Positions 19,837-30,929 of a stretch of 64,000 nt of DNA are shown in pieces. Each line of letters begins with the position of its first letter. The stretch's first letter is position 1. The notes under the pieces are model-generated. The model was not told the origin of the DNA and did not search any database. It saw only the letters and a program-made list of their open reading frames with translations. The position numbers and the translations under genes are program-made. The DNA comes from Bremia lactucae (lineage: Eukaryota > Oomycota > Peronosporomycetes > Peronosporales > Peronosporaceae), in contig NC_090627.1 of assembly GCF_004359215.1 (NCBI RefSeq), forward strand, positions 724,818 to 788,817, in the 5' to 3' direction.

Positions 19837-22188
19837 TCATATCCATGGACGAATGACTCCACCATTCCCTCTCGACGCTGTGGCTACCATTGGCCGCTTA
19901 GTTGATGTTTTGCCCATAAAAGACAGGCGACTTCCACATCCAGGTGGACATTGACCAAGCATTGTTGTCCGATGCCGTGATACTGACGACGATGGCTGGT
20001 TGTGCTGAAGAGTGTTTTTCTTACTTCCTTTTGTGCCTTTGAGTGTGTGTCCCTTTTCGTGTCGTTGCGAGAGACTTGGTGGCGACACTAAGCGAATGCG
20101 CTCAATTTGCGACTGTGACTTCATCTGTGAATTCCGCTTACTACGATTCTGTTGTGCCACTACCGTTTTGGCCACACTCTCATACCCTTCCTTTAACCCC
20201 GCTTGATTAACACTTTCGGGCGTTCGGACTGATAATTCCCTTTTTTCGTCCTCCTTCGAATCGCCAGAATCGTCTTGATTGGCAAGCCTCGAAAAAGTCT
20301 TGTTATAACATGCTGAGTTGTTAGTTCCTCGATTCGAAAGCGTCTTCTGATGCTCGTCTCCATGAACCCGTGGGTGACAACTTTCGGTCTTGACCGGAAT
20401 AACGTCAGGATTCTTGCGTATCACAAGATTTCCACGTAAACGATGTTCATAGACAAAGTTCTGCAATGCTGCTTCACGAATGCATTGTTGAGCACAAAGC
20501 TCTTTTAACTCGGTGTACTTGACAAAGGTCTGTCGCAACTCGTCCTCTTTCTGACGCAACCTCGTTTTCAAAGTGACGACAGTGTCCGCTTGAGGAGCTG
20601 CTATTTTATTTGAAAGTTTCGGAAAATTAAGCCATACGTGCTCCAAAGCAGCAGGCAGATCCTTCTGATCTTGGCAACGTTGCATCTCTTTCATGCTACT
20701 GTCTTTCCAAAGTTCTACACAGGCTAGAAATTCGTGTATAACCAGCGTCTTGGCGTCCAGATGTGTCCTTAACTCACTCATCTCCTTACTCTCGAAGCCT
20801 TGATCAGTGAGTGAAGTAGTGCGTAACGTCTGCGGCTGTCTCAATGCTGCTTCAAGCTGATTCTTTTCTTGCTTTAGCTGCGACACACGAGTCTGTAAGC
20901 GCGCAACTTGTTCCTCAAGGGCTTGAATACGATCGGCTTGATGTGTCTGCGTCGTTGTTGCTTGGTTCTCACGACTCGCTTCCGTCTCATAAGCTGCATG
21001 TTCATTATACGGCTGGAACGTGTTCTTCTCCTTTCGTAGCTGAGTCGATTTCGCAAGCTCTTGCTCGTTATCGTTTTGTAATTCCAAAATCTTCTCATTC
21101 GTTTCTTTCATGTCTTGTACTGCATTAGACACCACTCGTTCCTTTTTTCCTTTCAGCGCTAGTGTACTCGAATCTAAATGACTCACTTTCATTTTTTGTG
21201 ACTGCTTTGATCGACATGGGGATTCATCGTGTGATGAATCACTATGATGCATGTCGTAATTGGATTGTTTTAACGGTGCTCGTTCTCGCCTTGAATGATG
21301 CTCGAAAGCATCTCGTATTATACTTGGATCTCTACGAATCGTCTCGGAGTCTGACGAAGCTGTCTCGTTATGATTCTTTCTCGGTTTTTCTATCTTTTCG
21401 AATTCCTTAGTATCCACGTTGAGCTTCTCACGCACATCATGATTGTTTCTTGAATCCTCGCGAGTTGTGACGAGTCTACTTCTGTCCCGAGTTGCTTGGT
21501 AGTGACGCGGTGGTGAAGTAAAACCTCGGTTCTGGTGCCTCCTCGCTTTGTATACCTTTCTGGATGTTGTCTTTTTCGCATCATTCGTTATAGAAGCTGT
21601 ATGCATCGACTCAGACACGCTGGATCCATTCGAGATCGACACGGGTGGGGAAGCAGACTGCTCGAGCTGCTGTCGAGCTCCTGCTTGTCGTCGATTTTGT
21701 GGCCTCGAACCTTTCTTCACCTGCTTTCTTGTGGCGCTTTGTGGACTTGAGTTACTTTGCTCTTCATCACTTGAATAACCTTCACTATGACATCCCCGTG
21801 CCTCGTTCTTTGATCCATCCAGCTCTTGTGGCAGCTCGGGTAGCGCCAGTTCTGGTGGACACTCTTCCCTCGCTCGAATCTCGCCCGAATTTAAAAAGAC
21901 GAGCTCTATAGGCCTGTGGCTCATTGTTTTTTTAGGCGATAGTGGCATGCAGTCACGATTTGGGTAAAATGTATCCCTTTCTTGCTGCAACACACGCGAT
22001 TGCATGCGAAACGGATGCTGAGGGTGCAGATTTTCATCCTCCACGAGTTTGTCTCGACCTCGATTGTATCCATACTGCTTCCAAATGCTTTCATGTCGTT
22101 GGTGGCGTCGAAAGTGGCGATTTGAGACTTTTACGATCACGTCGTCTGAGCTCTCAAAGACGCGCACATCATCGACGCGGCTCAGCAT
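19837..22188 (-). CDS. Large hydrophilic coiled-coil protein, function unknown
   Basis: Uninterrupted 783-codon ORF from an ATG at 22188, far longer than chance allows, so a real gene. There is no signal peptide or membrane segment. Roughly residues 110-410 are polar, rich in Ser, Arg and Glu and likely disordered. A heptad-like stretch near residues 418-455 (IQALEEQVARLQTRVSQLKQ) and another near 540-570 (TVVTLKTRLRQKEDELRQTF) predict coiled coils. The last 150 residues are again basic and Ser-rich, ending CPPGCGSRLSFMG and RPMVATASRGNGG. Such layouts occur in centrosomal, ciliary and scaffold proteins, but I do not recognise this one. No intron is needed. The nearest neighbour is the mitochondrial carrier gene 0.65 kb upstream on the same strand. 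Confidence 0.85.
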   Translation of the reverse strand: MLSRVDDVRVFESSDDVIVKVSNRHFRRHQRHESIWKQYGYNRGRDKLVEDENLHPQHPFRMQSRVLQQERDTFYPNRDCMPLSPKKTMSHRPIELVFLNSGEIRAREECPPELALPELPQELDGSKNEARGCHSEGYSSDEEQSNSSPQSATRKQVKKGSRPQNRRQAGARQQLEQSASPPVSISNGSSVSESMHTASITNDAKKTTSRKVYKARRHQNRGFTSPPRHYQATRDRSRLVTTREDSRNNHDVREKLNVDTKEFEKIEKPRKNHNETASSDSETIRRDPSIIRDAFEHHSRRERAPLKQSNYDMHHSDSSHDESPCRSKQSQKMKVSHLDSSTLALKGKKERVVSNAVQDMKETNEKILELQNDNEQELAKSTQLRKEKNTFQPYNEHAAYETEASRENQATTTQTHQADRIQALEEQVARLQTRVSQLKQEKNQLEAALRQPQTLRTTSLTDQGFESKEMSELRTHLDAKTLVIHEFLACVELWKDSSMKEMQRCQDQKDLPAALEHVWLNFPKLSNKIAAPQADTVVTLKTRLRQKEDELRQTFVKYTELKELCAQQCIREAALQNFVYEHRLRGNLVIRKNPDVIPVKTESCHPRVHGDEHQKTLSNRGTNNSACYNKTFSRLANQDDSGDSKEDEKRELSVRTPESVNQAGLKEGYESVAKTVVAQQNRSKRNSQMKSQSQIERIRLVSPPSLSQRHEKGHTLKGTKGSKKNTLQHNQPSSSVSRHRTTMLGQCPPGCGSRLSFMGKTSTKRPMVATASRGNGGVIRPWI

Positions 22189-22843
22189 TGGGAGTTGGCT
22201 ATAATGACTGGTTTAAATTATGGAACTAAAAAAATGCACAAAAGTCCTTGAAAAGTGAGATGTCGAGCTCACTATTTGGTTATACTCAATTTCGCGCGAT
22301 CCAAATTGCAATAAACGAGTCATCTATTGTGTGCTTTATATTGCATCAATAACACCATCTAACATCAAAGCATTTGGATTTTATCAGTTTGGACGTCGGA
22401 AAGTCCGCAGAGCCACTGAAGATAGAGCCATGGTACTGTCAATGGTAGCAAAAACCGACATTAGTCCCAACGAAAAGAAGGGATGCGTAGATATCGGGGA
22501 TGAGTACAAAGCGAACTGTCTGTCGGTCTCAATTTCAGCGATTAAGGTCCATGTACTTGTTTAACTACTTACCAATTATTGATATCTGTCATGATAATCA
22601 TCATATAGAAATCGACTTAACTCTGGAAAATGTACTTGTCGTGTAAACTTGGCTCTTCACAACAAGAAGATACTTCAGAGTGCAAATCGCACATGTACTA
22701 TTTTCAGTGAGACCTCTACATACTGAAGTGACAAATCTTGGGCGTTATGGGCCTATTTAAGCAGCTTCCGAGGCATGCAATGCACCAAAGATGGTCATCG
22801 CTGCATCCTTCACGCAATTGAAGATAAGCTTATAGCCTCTCCT
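22189..22843. other. Intergenic region
   Basis: Contains the upstream region of the coiled-coil gene and the downstream region of the carrier gene. No gene or clear repeat seen. Confidence 0.5.
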
Positions 22844-24424
22844 TTAGTTTCTAGAAAAGTACGCAGTAACCTGGTCCATCACAAGCCATTGAATCCCGTA
22901 CGATGGGCACAGTCGCGACAAACGGGGTACAAGACCTTTATACAGCGCTTTAAAGCCCTCTTCCTTGGTGATCACAGCCATAGCATCCAGCATTCCCTTG
23001 TACTTTCCTCCCGCACCGGCCGCAGCCTCCTGAGCCATAAGACGCGTCTTCACTACATCCATTGGGCAATTAATGCATGGACCCGGAATAGCACCTATCA
23101 TGCCCGTCAGTCCGCTCTTCCATGCCGGAAGCGCGTCACCGTCCTGAAGCTTCCACACGTGCTTCTTAATAAAGTTGTTTGACCAAAAGCTACAAGCTTG
23201 GTTGAGCCCCTGCCGACCAATGGTTGGCGCCAATCCCTTCCATAAAGCAAGCAATCCCTCATTTTTCATGATTGTGGCAGCCGTGTGGACAGGGCCACGG
23301 TACTTCGGAACCTCACCCTTAACAATATCCTGACCCTGGAGACGCGTCTTAATGACCTCAAATGGCGTCACAATCAAAACTGCCTCTGTAGCCCCGGCAA
23401 GTGCCCCCGCGATAAATTCGTTCGCCCCACTAACTTGGCCATTTTTATCCGAAAGCATGCGACGGAAAATAGCGTTAAAGTAGAAGCGTGTCCCATTCTT
23501 GAGCACGACTGTGACGTAACCCAAAAAGCACTCGGTTACACGTTACATTTTTTTAATAGCCAATCACGTCCAAGTCTTACCGTGCGTTGTCCATGGAGCA
23601 AAACCTTTGTATAAGCCTTTTGGCCCCTCGGCAGCGAAAAGTTTTTTGCCACAGTCGACCATGCCACGGTATTGGCCCAACTTATCAAGTTGCATACGGG
23701 TCTTCGTCACATCCAGCGGGGTCAAAATTAAAGCTTCGATTACACCAGAAAGGGCTCCGCCAAGAAACTTTATGGAAGGGGCTACCTTCTTAAACTTGCC
23801 GTCTTTATCGACTGGCAGTGGGACGCGCAGTCCATCCTCACCCACCTCGACACTGGCTTTCCACCAATTTCTAGAAAGCTCACGGACGTCAGGATCCCAT
23901 AGAAATTGCTCCAGCGCCGTCGATGACAACATCTTAGAGCGTAACAAGAGGTACAGGTGCTTAAAGTCTGCTTCGTCCACACAGTGCGCGTCTTTCGGAT
24001 GCAGCTGCCCAATCATGTTGACAGCCTCATTTAACGTCACAGAAATGCCCAGCGTCTGCAGTCCATGCTGCAAATCCACATCGACAAGGTAGCCCTTCTT
24101 TGTCGTGTCAAACGAGCGAAAGGTCTCCACAATAATCGCATCGTGCAGCGCGTGGAAATCGTCGTATGTCAGCTGCCCCTGGTTTGTCGGATCTAAACGC
24201 TTCATGACCCTCCCTACGTCTTCTATCGAGAGATTAACGCCGGCCACACGCAGACCGCGTTGGATATCGATAGCATTAACCTTGCCATCCATGTCGGTAT
24301 CCACGCGCGCAAAGGCCTCACGCAGCAGCTCATCCACTGCCACGCGTGAGCTACGGCGCACAAGCTTGGCGCGCTGCTCGGCATCCCCACTGCTAGCCCC
24401 CAAAGGCTCCTTTGACGTGGCCAT
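22844..24424 (-). CDS. EF-hand mitochondrial carrier protein (two exons)
   Basis: Solute carrier of the mitochondrial inner membrane with an N-terminal calcium-sensor-like half. Exon 1 (24424-23581) has two recognisable EF-hands (loops DTDMDGKVNAID and DPTNQGQLTYDD) and two degenerate ones, then the first carrier repeat with TPLDVTKTRMQ. A 72-bp intron (23580-23509, donor GTAAGA, acceptor CACAG) restores the frame as TTH/VVLKNGTRFYF. Exon 2 has the second and third repeats (TPFEVIKTRLQ; CPMDVVKTRLM), giving three PX[DE]XX[KR] signatures, and ends TAA at 22844. The layout resembles calcium-regulated carriers; the carrier half looks closest to dicarboxylate or succinate/fumarate types, but the substrate is inference. 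The ATG at 24424 is the first in frame. The open frame continues upstream with Arg/Ser-rich residues, so an earlier start in an unseen exon is possible. Confidence 0.85.
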
Positions 24425-24753
24425 CGTGACAAAGGGCGAATATGCAGAGGCTCGAGCGAACGAAATGGATAGTGGAGAAGCACTGAAGCTTCGTTGCGTG
24501 CTGAAACGGACCCATCTCACCCCTCGTGCATGAATACTATCAAAAAGCCATGTATTATTTCTATTGCAAAGGAATACTTGACTTATTGTATGCTCTGACT
24601 GAATCCTATTCTATTAATTGAGTCTAGTAGCGATGACCACCATACAAAAATACATGTGAACAAATCTGGTCGAGAGCAAAATTTGTTACTTATCGACAAT
24701 TTATGCGCAGTCTTCGAGACTCCTTTCGACGCCGTGTTCTGCTTCTCGCTTGC

Positions 24754-25828
24754 TTAACCATCGAGCGAAGCAGCTCCCGAGATAATTTCAATGAGCTCGG
24801 TGGTAATACGGGCCTGGCGAGCTTTGTTGTACACCAGGGTGAGCGACCCAATGAGGTCCTCTGCGTTCGTCGTCGCATTCTCCATCGCCGCCATGCGAGA
24901 CGACTCCTCGCTGGTCGAGTTCTCAATCATGCCTTGGAAAATGGCAGTAGCGATTTCAAACTCTTTTAAATCGGCAAGCAGCTCGTCCTTGTTATCTGGC
25001 TCTAGTTCGTACAGATCAAAGGCAGTCGTGTCTGGTTGCACGGCCAACGAACGGATGGACGGCAAGTACGAAATCGCCGACTTGAATTTATTGTACACGA
25101 CATGAACCCTTTCCGATTCCGACGCTGAAGAGGCCACGACAGCCTCGGCAATGGCACTGGCGACCGTGAAATTGGGAGGCGATTGGAACGTCTCCGTGAC
25201 GTTGCCACGTATACGGTCCCCAAGGTCGCGGCGCAACTGAGCACGGGCCTTGTCTCCAATCACAAAAATCTGTGAATGATCTTCAATACCAGCAATTTGT
25301 TTGCGGGTGGTCTTGGCAATACCCGAGTTAATACCACCACAGAGACCACGGTCCGACGAGACAACAATAAAAACATTGTCGCCTTCGAGTTCGTTAATTG
25401 GAGCGACACCATCCGTTTCGATAGTTCGGTTCCGCGCGCCCTGAACATTGTCTAACCATGCGGTAAAGGGGCGACCGGCATTCATGCGATTCTCCGCACC
25501 ACGCATCTTTGCGGCCGATACCATTTTCATCGACTTGGTGATTTTCGCAATGTTTGACGTGGCCGTAATACGCTGGAGAATCTGTTTCTCTGTGGCCATA
25601 CCACGGGCCTGTTGACCAACGGTTCTGCAATTTTAAAGCAATACACGATTAGAAATGTGTCTGTCGAGATGAGAGAATCGAAGCGATCCCTTGCGCATAT
25701 GACCCAAGGAGGGGATGACTCTAGTATGAATACAATATATACAGCTACTAGAGATGCAGAGAGATTGGGTACATAGCTACGCACTTGAGCACAGGTGCCG
25801 AGTTCTTGACAAGAATCATCATGACCAT
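24754..25828 (-). CDS. ATP synthase F1 subunit gamma, mitochondrial (two exons)
   Basis: Central rotor stalk of F1Fo ATP synthase in the mitochondrial matrix. It couples proton flow through Fo to conformational change in the catalytic beta subunits. Exon 2 (25624-24754) encodes the conserved N-terminal helix (ILQRITATSNIAKITKSMKM), the Rossmann-like middle with SSDRGLCGGINS, and the C-terminal helix (TLVYNKARQARITTELIEII), ending TAA. An upstream exon is needed for the presequence: ATG at 25828, 44 nt, donor GTGCGT at 25784 and acceptor TTGCAG at 25625 give a 160-bp intron and a joined frame KTVGQQARGMATEK. Total about 304 codons, normal for the family. The short first exon (MVMMILVKNSAPVLK) fits a targeting peptide. 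The intron and start are my inference from splice signals and phase. Confidence 0.92.
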
Positions 25829-26680
25829 CCTGAACGGGGTGACGAATTTGGGTGTTTAGAGCCGCTCGTTTTGCGTTTCCTATTTGTAGAGACAACCTGT
25901 ATATCTTGATAGCCAATCCAATTCAAGTATGTACACACCATAAATTGAGACAGACAGAGAAAGGGACTTTAATGGCGACACATACCGCTGGATTGATTAG
26001 TTTCTTATATTAAATAATTTTGCTACATTAAAAAAGCTAAATGTTGCTCTCACACTGTGCCACCACCTTTCAAAAACAGAAGGCTCCCTGCGTGTACTTG
26101 TGTTCTTCTTGTTTCAAATTAATTTAACTCTGCCTCCATTCTTTTTTCAGTGGCTGAGGACTTCTGCGTGTACTTATGCTCTCCTTGTTTTAAGATCCAA
26201 GAAGCCTTTTGCTTTCGCGTCGACTGGGAGCACCTTTTGCTTTCGCGTTGAATGGGAACAGACTTTATAAATAGACTCAATTGCAACATATTAAGTCATG
26301 GCGATAAGGCAGGATTCGAGACAGTACACGCAGGGATATCCCTCTGCCTTTAAAAAATGGAGGCAATGTTTTGACAGCAATTTTTAGCTAGCTTAACGAA
26401 ATGATTCAATTTCGATTTTCTATTAAAGTCGAAGTGTTATGTAGTCAATAAAGGGGGGGGGGGCATCAAAGACGGAAGCGTCCCAATAATTCTTCGGCAA
26501 AAATTGTGGTTATTAAGCACATCTTCCAATCTGATTGTGCGGGTATATTTTTCAAGCCGCGAAGCTGCAAACCCTGTAGGCGGGCACGTCGTAATGCGGC
26601 CACGCTCTACTTAGACACACACCCTAGCACAGCGAGGAAGCGGTAAAACCAGTTTCTCTTGCGTGCAGTGAGGTAGTTAT
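25829..26680. other. Intergenic region with an 11-G run
   Basis: No gene seen. It contains a G homopolymer at 26453-26463 and a short direct repeat: GCCTTTTGCTTTCGCGT and a near copy of its core, at about 26213-26250. It marks the end of the first gene island. Confidence 0.5.
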
Positions 26681-26990
26681 GGTGGGCGCCTTAGCGACCT
26701 CACCCACCAAACTAAGTACTCTAGTAAAGTGTCGTCACGGGAGCGGTAATCCGGCTCCTCGTTCGCACTGACTAAGAAGAAAGCAGTTTTCAGACTGGTA
26801 TATACTTAATCGCATTAAATATATATACCAATTTATTAAATCAAAAATGTCATCTCTGTAGATAACACTAATATGTATTGCGAGCGTATATTTCTAGATA
26901 CCTCGCGTAACGGATGACGCTACGCGTCATTCCTTCTGATGTGAATGCATCTATGTGCATCACATACACAAGGGGTGGTCACAAATGTAA
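26681..26990 (+). repeat. LTR-like repeat, family 3 (truncated copy)
   Basis: Follows 19137-19420 closely from GTGGTGGGCGCCTTAGCGAC through GTCATCTCTGTAGATAACAC and CCTCGCGTAACGGATGACGC to ATCACATACAC, then diverges. It lacks the family-3 end (GTGTAACATTAGGG, CCCGTTACA). Confidence 0.7.
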
Positions 26991-27234
26991 ATCATGTTTA
27001 ATTCCTTTATTTAAGTAATTGAAAATATTCCATGTCACCTTGTGTACAATATTGAACCGAGTTCGTTCTTGTTTCATCGCATCGATAGTAGCTAATTCGG
27101 AAAGATGTTTGAAGGAGTAGGCAAAATGTGAAGTGAGTATATTTATGGTCCTGTGTTTGCTAACTGTGTCTCCTTTGAAGAAATTTATTTCTCGCAAACC
27201 TTGTTCAAGCTCCGATGTCGTCTTTTGAGGTCAT

Positions 27235-28430
27235 CGATGCGAATGTTTGAGTAGACGCTCAGGTGTCATCCGTGGGAGATCGTCACCTCCTTCTCCGATT
27301 GGAGGTGACTGGAACACCATCGTCCGACTCGGTGACCATTGTTAAATGCTCCAGTTCACCCTAGTCCGTCAAACTAAAAAAAATAAGCGTGACAATTAAA
27401 GTGTTAGTGGCGACGTTGTCTAAATCGTTTTGTTGTGAAGCCATATGCTAATGACTCCATCGGCAGCGACAATGCTGGTGATGTTATTATGCATAACCGG
27501 GTTCGAATGGGTCGTAGAGGCTACTTCGATAAGAATACTACTGAGCGTATATCAACAAAAACGAAGTGATCGCAAAGATCACTCCTAAAGGATCTTCCTG
27601 GTGTGCTATCATGCATCACCAGGAACGAAATGTAAAGATCACGTCAAGAAGAATTTTAGCCCTAGTGCTAACATTAGCCAACGGGGGAGGGACTGTAATT
27701 CGTTGCGGTTAGCTCCCGAAAAGAAACCCCGGTTACTCTCTAAGAAAAACTTAGTGCATTGATCTGGTACGGCCAACGAACGAAATAAACACCCGTTCTT
27801 CGACTGATCCAGGCTTCACAGGCCTGATGAGACGAAAGCCTTTCTGTACCATCAGCGTCGATGGTACACTTGAAAGCGTGCCAAGGAACCAATCCCTTGA
27901 TTTAGGCTTAAATAACGTTCATTCAGAATGTACATAGCACAGGCCGCAAGGCCTGGCTTGACAAACTGGCTTCTTTTCGTGACCGGTTTGATAGCCGGTC
28001 CCTTGTCGGTGCACGCTATAAGCTGCACCTTTTGTCTAGATAGGTAGGCTTACCTTGCCTCTCGTTAGGACACTTAAACTCTGCTGCTTTGAGGGTGCGG
28101 GCCATGCCCTTAAGAGGCGTACCCCTTCAAGACCCCATGGAGAACGTGCATTTTTTCTGAGATGCGCGAATAGATTGAAATGTAACAATTCTTTTACGAG
28201 CGCGGGAAGCGCTAATTTTCCGATGGACATTCTGAGGAGAAGACTGTCAAACGAGACCCAAGAGGCCGACCATTAGCTGGGAACGAGGTTCCCAACTGTC
28301 ATGCGAGGATGGATACCCCCGCCATCGAGCGAAATACTTCGTTCGGACCCCCTTCACCTCGCGTTTAAGAAGCGTTCTACTAGAAAGCGATTATAACACT
28401 CGAGTCACCAATAGATGTGGAGGGGAGGAT
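27235..28430 (+). pseudogene. Antisense ORF (aORF) of element E2
   Basis: Plus-strand remnant at the 3' end of minus-strand element E2. Its start (GATGCGAATGTTTGAGTAGA) and core (GCTCCCGAAAAGAAACCCCG near 27711; GCCTGGCTTGACAAACTGGC near 27950) match the E1 aORF (3990-4830). The later part (GCTGGGAACGAGGTTCCCAA near 28277) matches the E0 aORF on the minus strand near 2500. E2 therefore links the two halves and shows the order of the whole aORF. It carries many more stops and indels than the E0 and E1 copies. The open piece 28055-28276 contains RTPSRPHGERAFFLRCANRL. Confidence 0.55.
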
Positions 28431-28849
28431 AAATCGGGTTCAACTTACTACTTGGATCTGACTTATCACGATAATCTGAGTTGCGTTCTCTGGCGCCGAT
28501 ATACCTGGGCAGAAATTTATTACTGCCCAGATTCTTCAGGTAGATTTACCGTAGACAGTTGGACAAGATCATTAACTATGAAGGGCTTGAAGCGCCAGTT
28601 CGTTTGCCAATTTGACGATCGCAATTCTCGTAATTAATAGAAGAATGTTTGCTGAGAGTATCATTGTTCTCACAAAATATTATTGTATTCGATGCTGAGT
28701 ATATCGACATCGTTACTATAAAAGTTAGCAATAGCTTTATCGCTATTACTGAGTTTTTCATCTCGAATTTTAACTAATTCAACAAAAAAATGTTTCCATC
28801 CTTCTCATTCACGGCTGAGTCAATGCTTGATCAGCAAAAGGTAGATTAT

Positions 28850-29255
28850 TATTTGCTCGAGCGATTCCCTTCCCCTTGAATAAGAGTCACTCTTAAGCAA
28901 GGTGGGTATTCGTGGATGGCGTAAGCCATCCACGAAAAAAGGTGAATGCTTTGTAGAAGCTTGAACAGAGTTGTTAATGGCAAGTTCTGCCTTCGGTATG
29001 AGTTTGGTCGAACTCGTAAAAAGTGAACGTACCCGCAAAGTTTCTCTTCGGGGCGCGATTTGCACGTTGTCTGACCATCTGTTTTCGGATGGTCAGAAGT
29101 CAACGTTATCAGCTGTATTTCAAGTGAATCGAACACAGATTGCCAAAACACCGCCGCGAACCTGGGGTCTCGGACCGAGACCTCAGCTTCGCGGCGGCGT
29201 TTTGGCGTGCTGTGTATCGATCTGTTTAGGATCGATACAATTTCGACAATCATAT
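28850..29255 (-). pseudogene. Integrase core remnant of E2, with an inverted duplication
   Basis: Minus-strand integrase fragment with VRDPRFAAVFWQSVF (second catalytic Asp region), a TSDHPKTDGQTTCKSR stretch matching the family's region before the catalytic Glu, and FSWMAYAIHEYPPCLRVTL. Just upstream in the sense direction, the segment 29175-29206 is the inverted copy of 29142-29173 (29 of 32 bases), replacing the normal lead-in to the second Asp. The HHCC domain is not recognisable in this copy. Confidence 0.75.
29142..29206. repeat. 65-bp near-perfect palindrome in E2 integrase
   Basis: Arms 29142-29173 and 29175-29206 (32 bp, three mismatches by eye) around a one-base centre. The 29142-29173 arm encodes the genuine integrase segment on the minus strand; the other is its inverted duplicate. 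Confidence 0.9.
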
Positions 29256-29439
29256 TAAGGATTGTTGTGATGTATTTCTTAGGTAATCTATGAGCCCTTC
29301 AACAGCCTTATCTTCTTGATAGGCCCTTCTAACGTCCTTAAGGAATGTGGACGACGGAACACTTATCGTTGCAACAGTGGGCTTATCGTCACTTTTGTTT
29401 TGCGCAGCCGGCTTAAAATCGAGCCGGCGCGAAAGGGCT

Positions 29440-29835
29440 CCAGTGACGATCCTGGTTTATAATTCCACAGGGAAAGTTATACTCCGCGAAGAACGAAAAA
29501 ACATCTCCCCGGTTTTTGCGAGAGGTGTGGACTTTTTACGGCTCCGCGTAAAGACGCATGGTCCGTACAAAAGTTAACGGTCTATCTCCCAAGTGATAGA
29601 CCCTAAACTTAGCCAATGCATAATTCATTTCAAGGTGTTCCTTTGTCATGCACCGGGTAATTGCACTCAGTTGATTAAAACTGGCGCAATAGATAGCAGA
29701 CTACGCGCTCTGCGCGTCTGTGTCGTATTGCATTAACCCACAACCGATTACGAATCACTGACGTCACATACCACATGGAATTATCTGTCGTGGTCCGCAA
29801 TTGCCAATATTGGCGATTGCATCAACCTTTGCTTG
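29440..29835 (-). pseudogene. RNase H remnant of E2
   Basis: Minus strand. It matches the E0 RNase H in order: the entry near 29830-29760 (GCAATCGCCAATATTGGC is close to 105-128 of E0), the HDKE region near 29650, and CTDHASLRGAVKSPHLSQ near 29570-29500. Frameshifts and stops are present. Confidence 0.65.
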
Positions 29836-29839
29836 ATAT

Positions 29840-30296
29840 TCATAAAGAAAAGTGGACAATCAATATTTTATGACCATTAATTTTTTTCATTAGTAATAAA
29901 GAAAGATGTGCTGTCATTTCAGCATAATAGCGCGAGTATACACCGCTAAGCCAAGAAACTTTCGAAGTTTCTTTACATCGACTGGTACGTTCCAGTCGAT
30001 GATCGCCTTCATCTCTTTTCAGGAATAGGGCGTACACCGTGTTTACCCACGAAGCATCCAAGAAGTGGAATTTTGCTTGCACCGAATATAAACTTCTCGA
30101 AATTTGCTTGCAACTTATGCTTACGCATCAGTGTAAGAAACTTTCTGACATGGGTACGACGTACTTTAACGTCCGACTTCCATTCATGACTCTACTACGA
30201 ACGAACATTACAAAATAACTCGTTGAGAAATCCCGCAGCTATCTCAACAGATTGGTTTCACATCTGTTGGATGTTGCAGGGCACCTGCGACACAAC
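29840..30296 (-). pseudogene. Reverse transcriptase C-terminal remnant of E2
   Basis: Minus-strand RT thumb and connection with SWLSGVYSRYYAEMTAHLSL (about 29960-29890), which corresponds to the tether at the start of the window. The part 30200-29940 matches E1 at 5142-4838. The sequence is cut at 30297 by the target duplication of the E3 insertion and resumes at 37692 as E4. Confidence 0.75.
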
Positions 30297-30301
30297 TAGC
30301 C

Positions 30302-30777
30302 GGTAATGGAGCACTCATCAGTTGGAAAACCGTTGTTGTGGTACATTTACGTTATGGGTAATATACCGTTTATCCTATGCTAAAATAGTTAATCTCTTAA
30401 ATTTCATTTATTATGGGTAACAATTGTGGTCGCCGCAAGATATAAATCTGGCGGCCGAAATGTGTTTTAAATTAGCTAGGATAAGGTCCAGAAGAATATT
30501 ACAATAAAAAGCAGTTCCCCTTTTGATAAAGCTTTAAGTGCCTACATAAAGCTTGCGCATTGATCTGTAAGAGATAGAAGCCTTTCTAAGGTATATACTC
30601 TTGGGCACTAGTTGACACTTGGTTCTATCGAACCCCTGAAGCCCTTGAACTAGGATTCATTAAGCCTTAACAGCTTGTACGACTTCCTGAATTGTTAAAA
30701 TCATTAGTTCTGTAGAAATAAGAGGCTCTCAGTCTAAAAGCCACCTCTGAGTTTAGGAGCGAGGTAGCTCCACTATA
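30302..30777 (+). repeat. 5' LTR of E3
   Basis: 476 bp, the same length as the 3' LTR. It starts GGTAATGG (the first base probably mutated from T) and ends CACTATA (3' LTR: CGATACA). It contains CCATTTATTATGGGTAACA-like and GGTCGCCGC motifs that are also found in the orphan LTR at 8682-9115. Confidence 0.9.
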
Positions 30778-30779
30778 CC

Positions 30780-30791
30780 TGGTAGCGCTCG
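30780..30791 (+). other. Primer-binding site of E3
   Basis: TGGTAGCGCTCG begins two bases after the 5' LTR end. Similar to TGGTAGCAC in E1 and E6, suggesting a shared primer tRNA family. Confidence 0.65.
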
Positions 30792-30929
30792 TAAACAATC
30801 TGCGCCTGAGTCTTTATAAGATTAAGTTTTACTGAATTGGAAGTGTTCCACAACTTTCAGAGGCGCAACGCACAGCTTATGACAAGCTGAAAACTTTTTT
30901 GGGCTGGAACATGTAGAGCTCATTATATC

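Noticed and set aside
20844..22229. Several plus-strand ORFs of 60-95 codons
   Set aside because: They are shadows of the 783-codon minus-strand gene.
26979..27197. 72-codon minus-strand ORF near the E2 3' end
   Set aside because: Lies in A/T-rich LTR-adjacent sequence with no motif; chance ORF likely.
28921..28946. Short palindrome read as a regulatory site
   Set aside because: The same GATGGC/GCCATC palindrome occurs at the conserved integrase block in several elements, so it follows from coding sequence.
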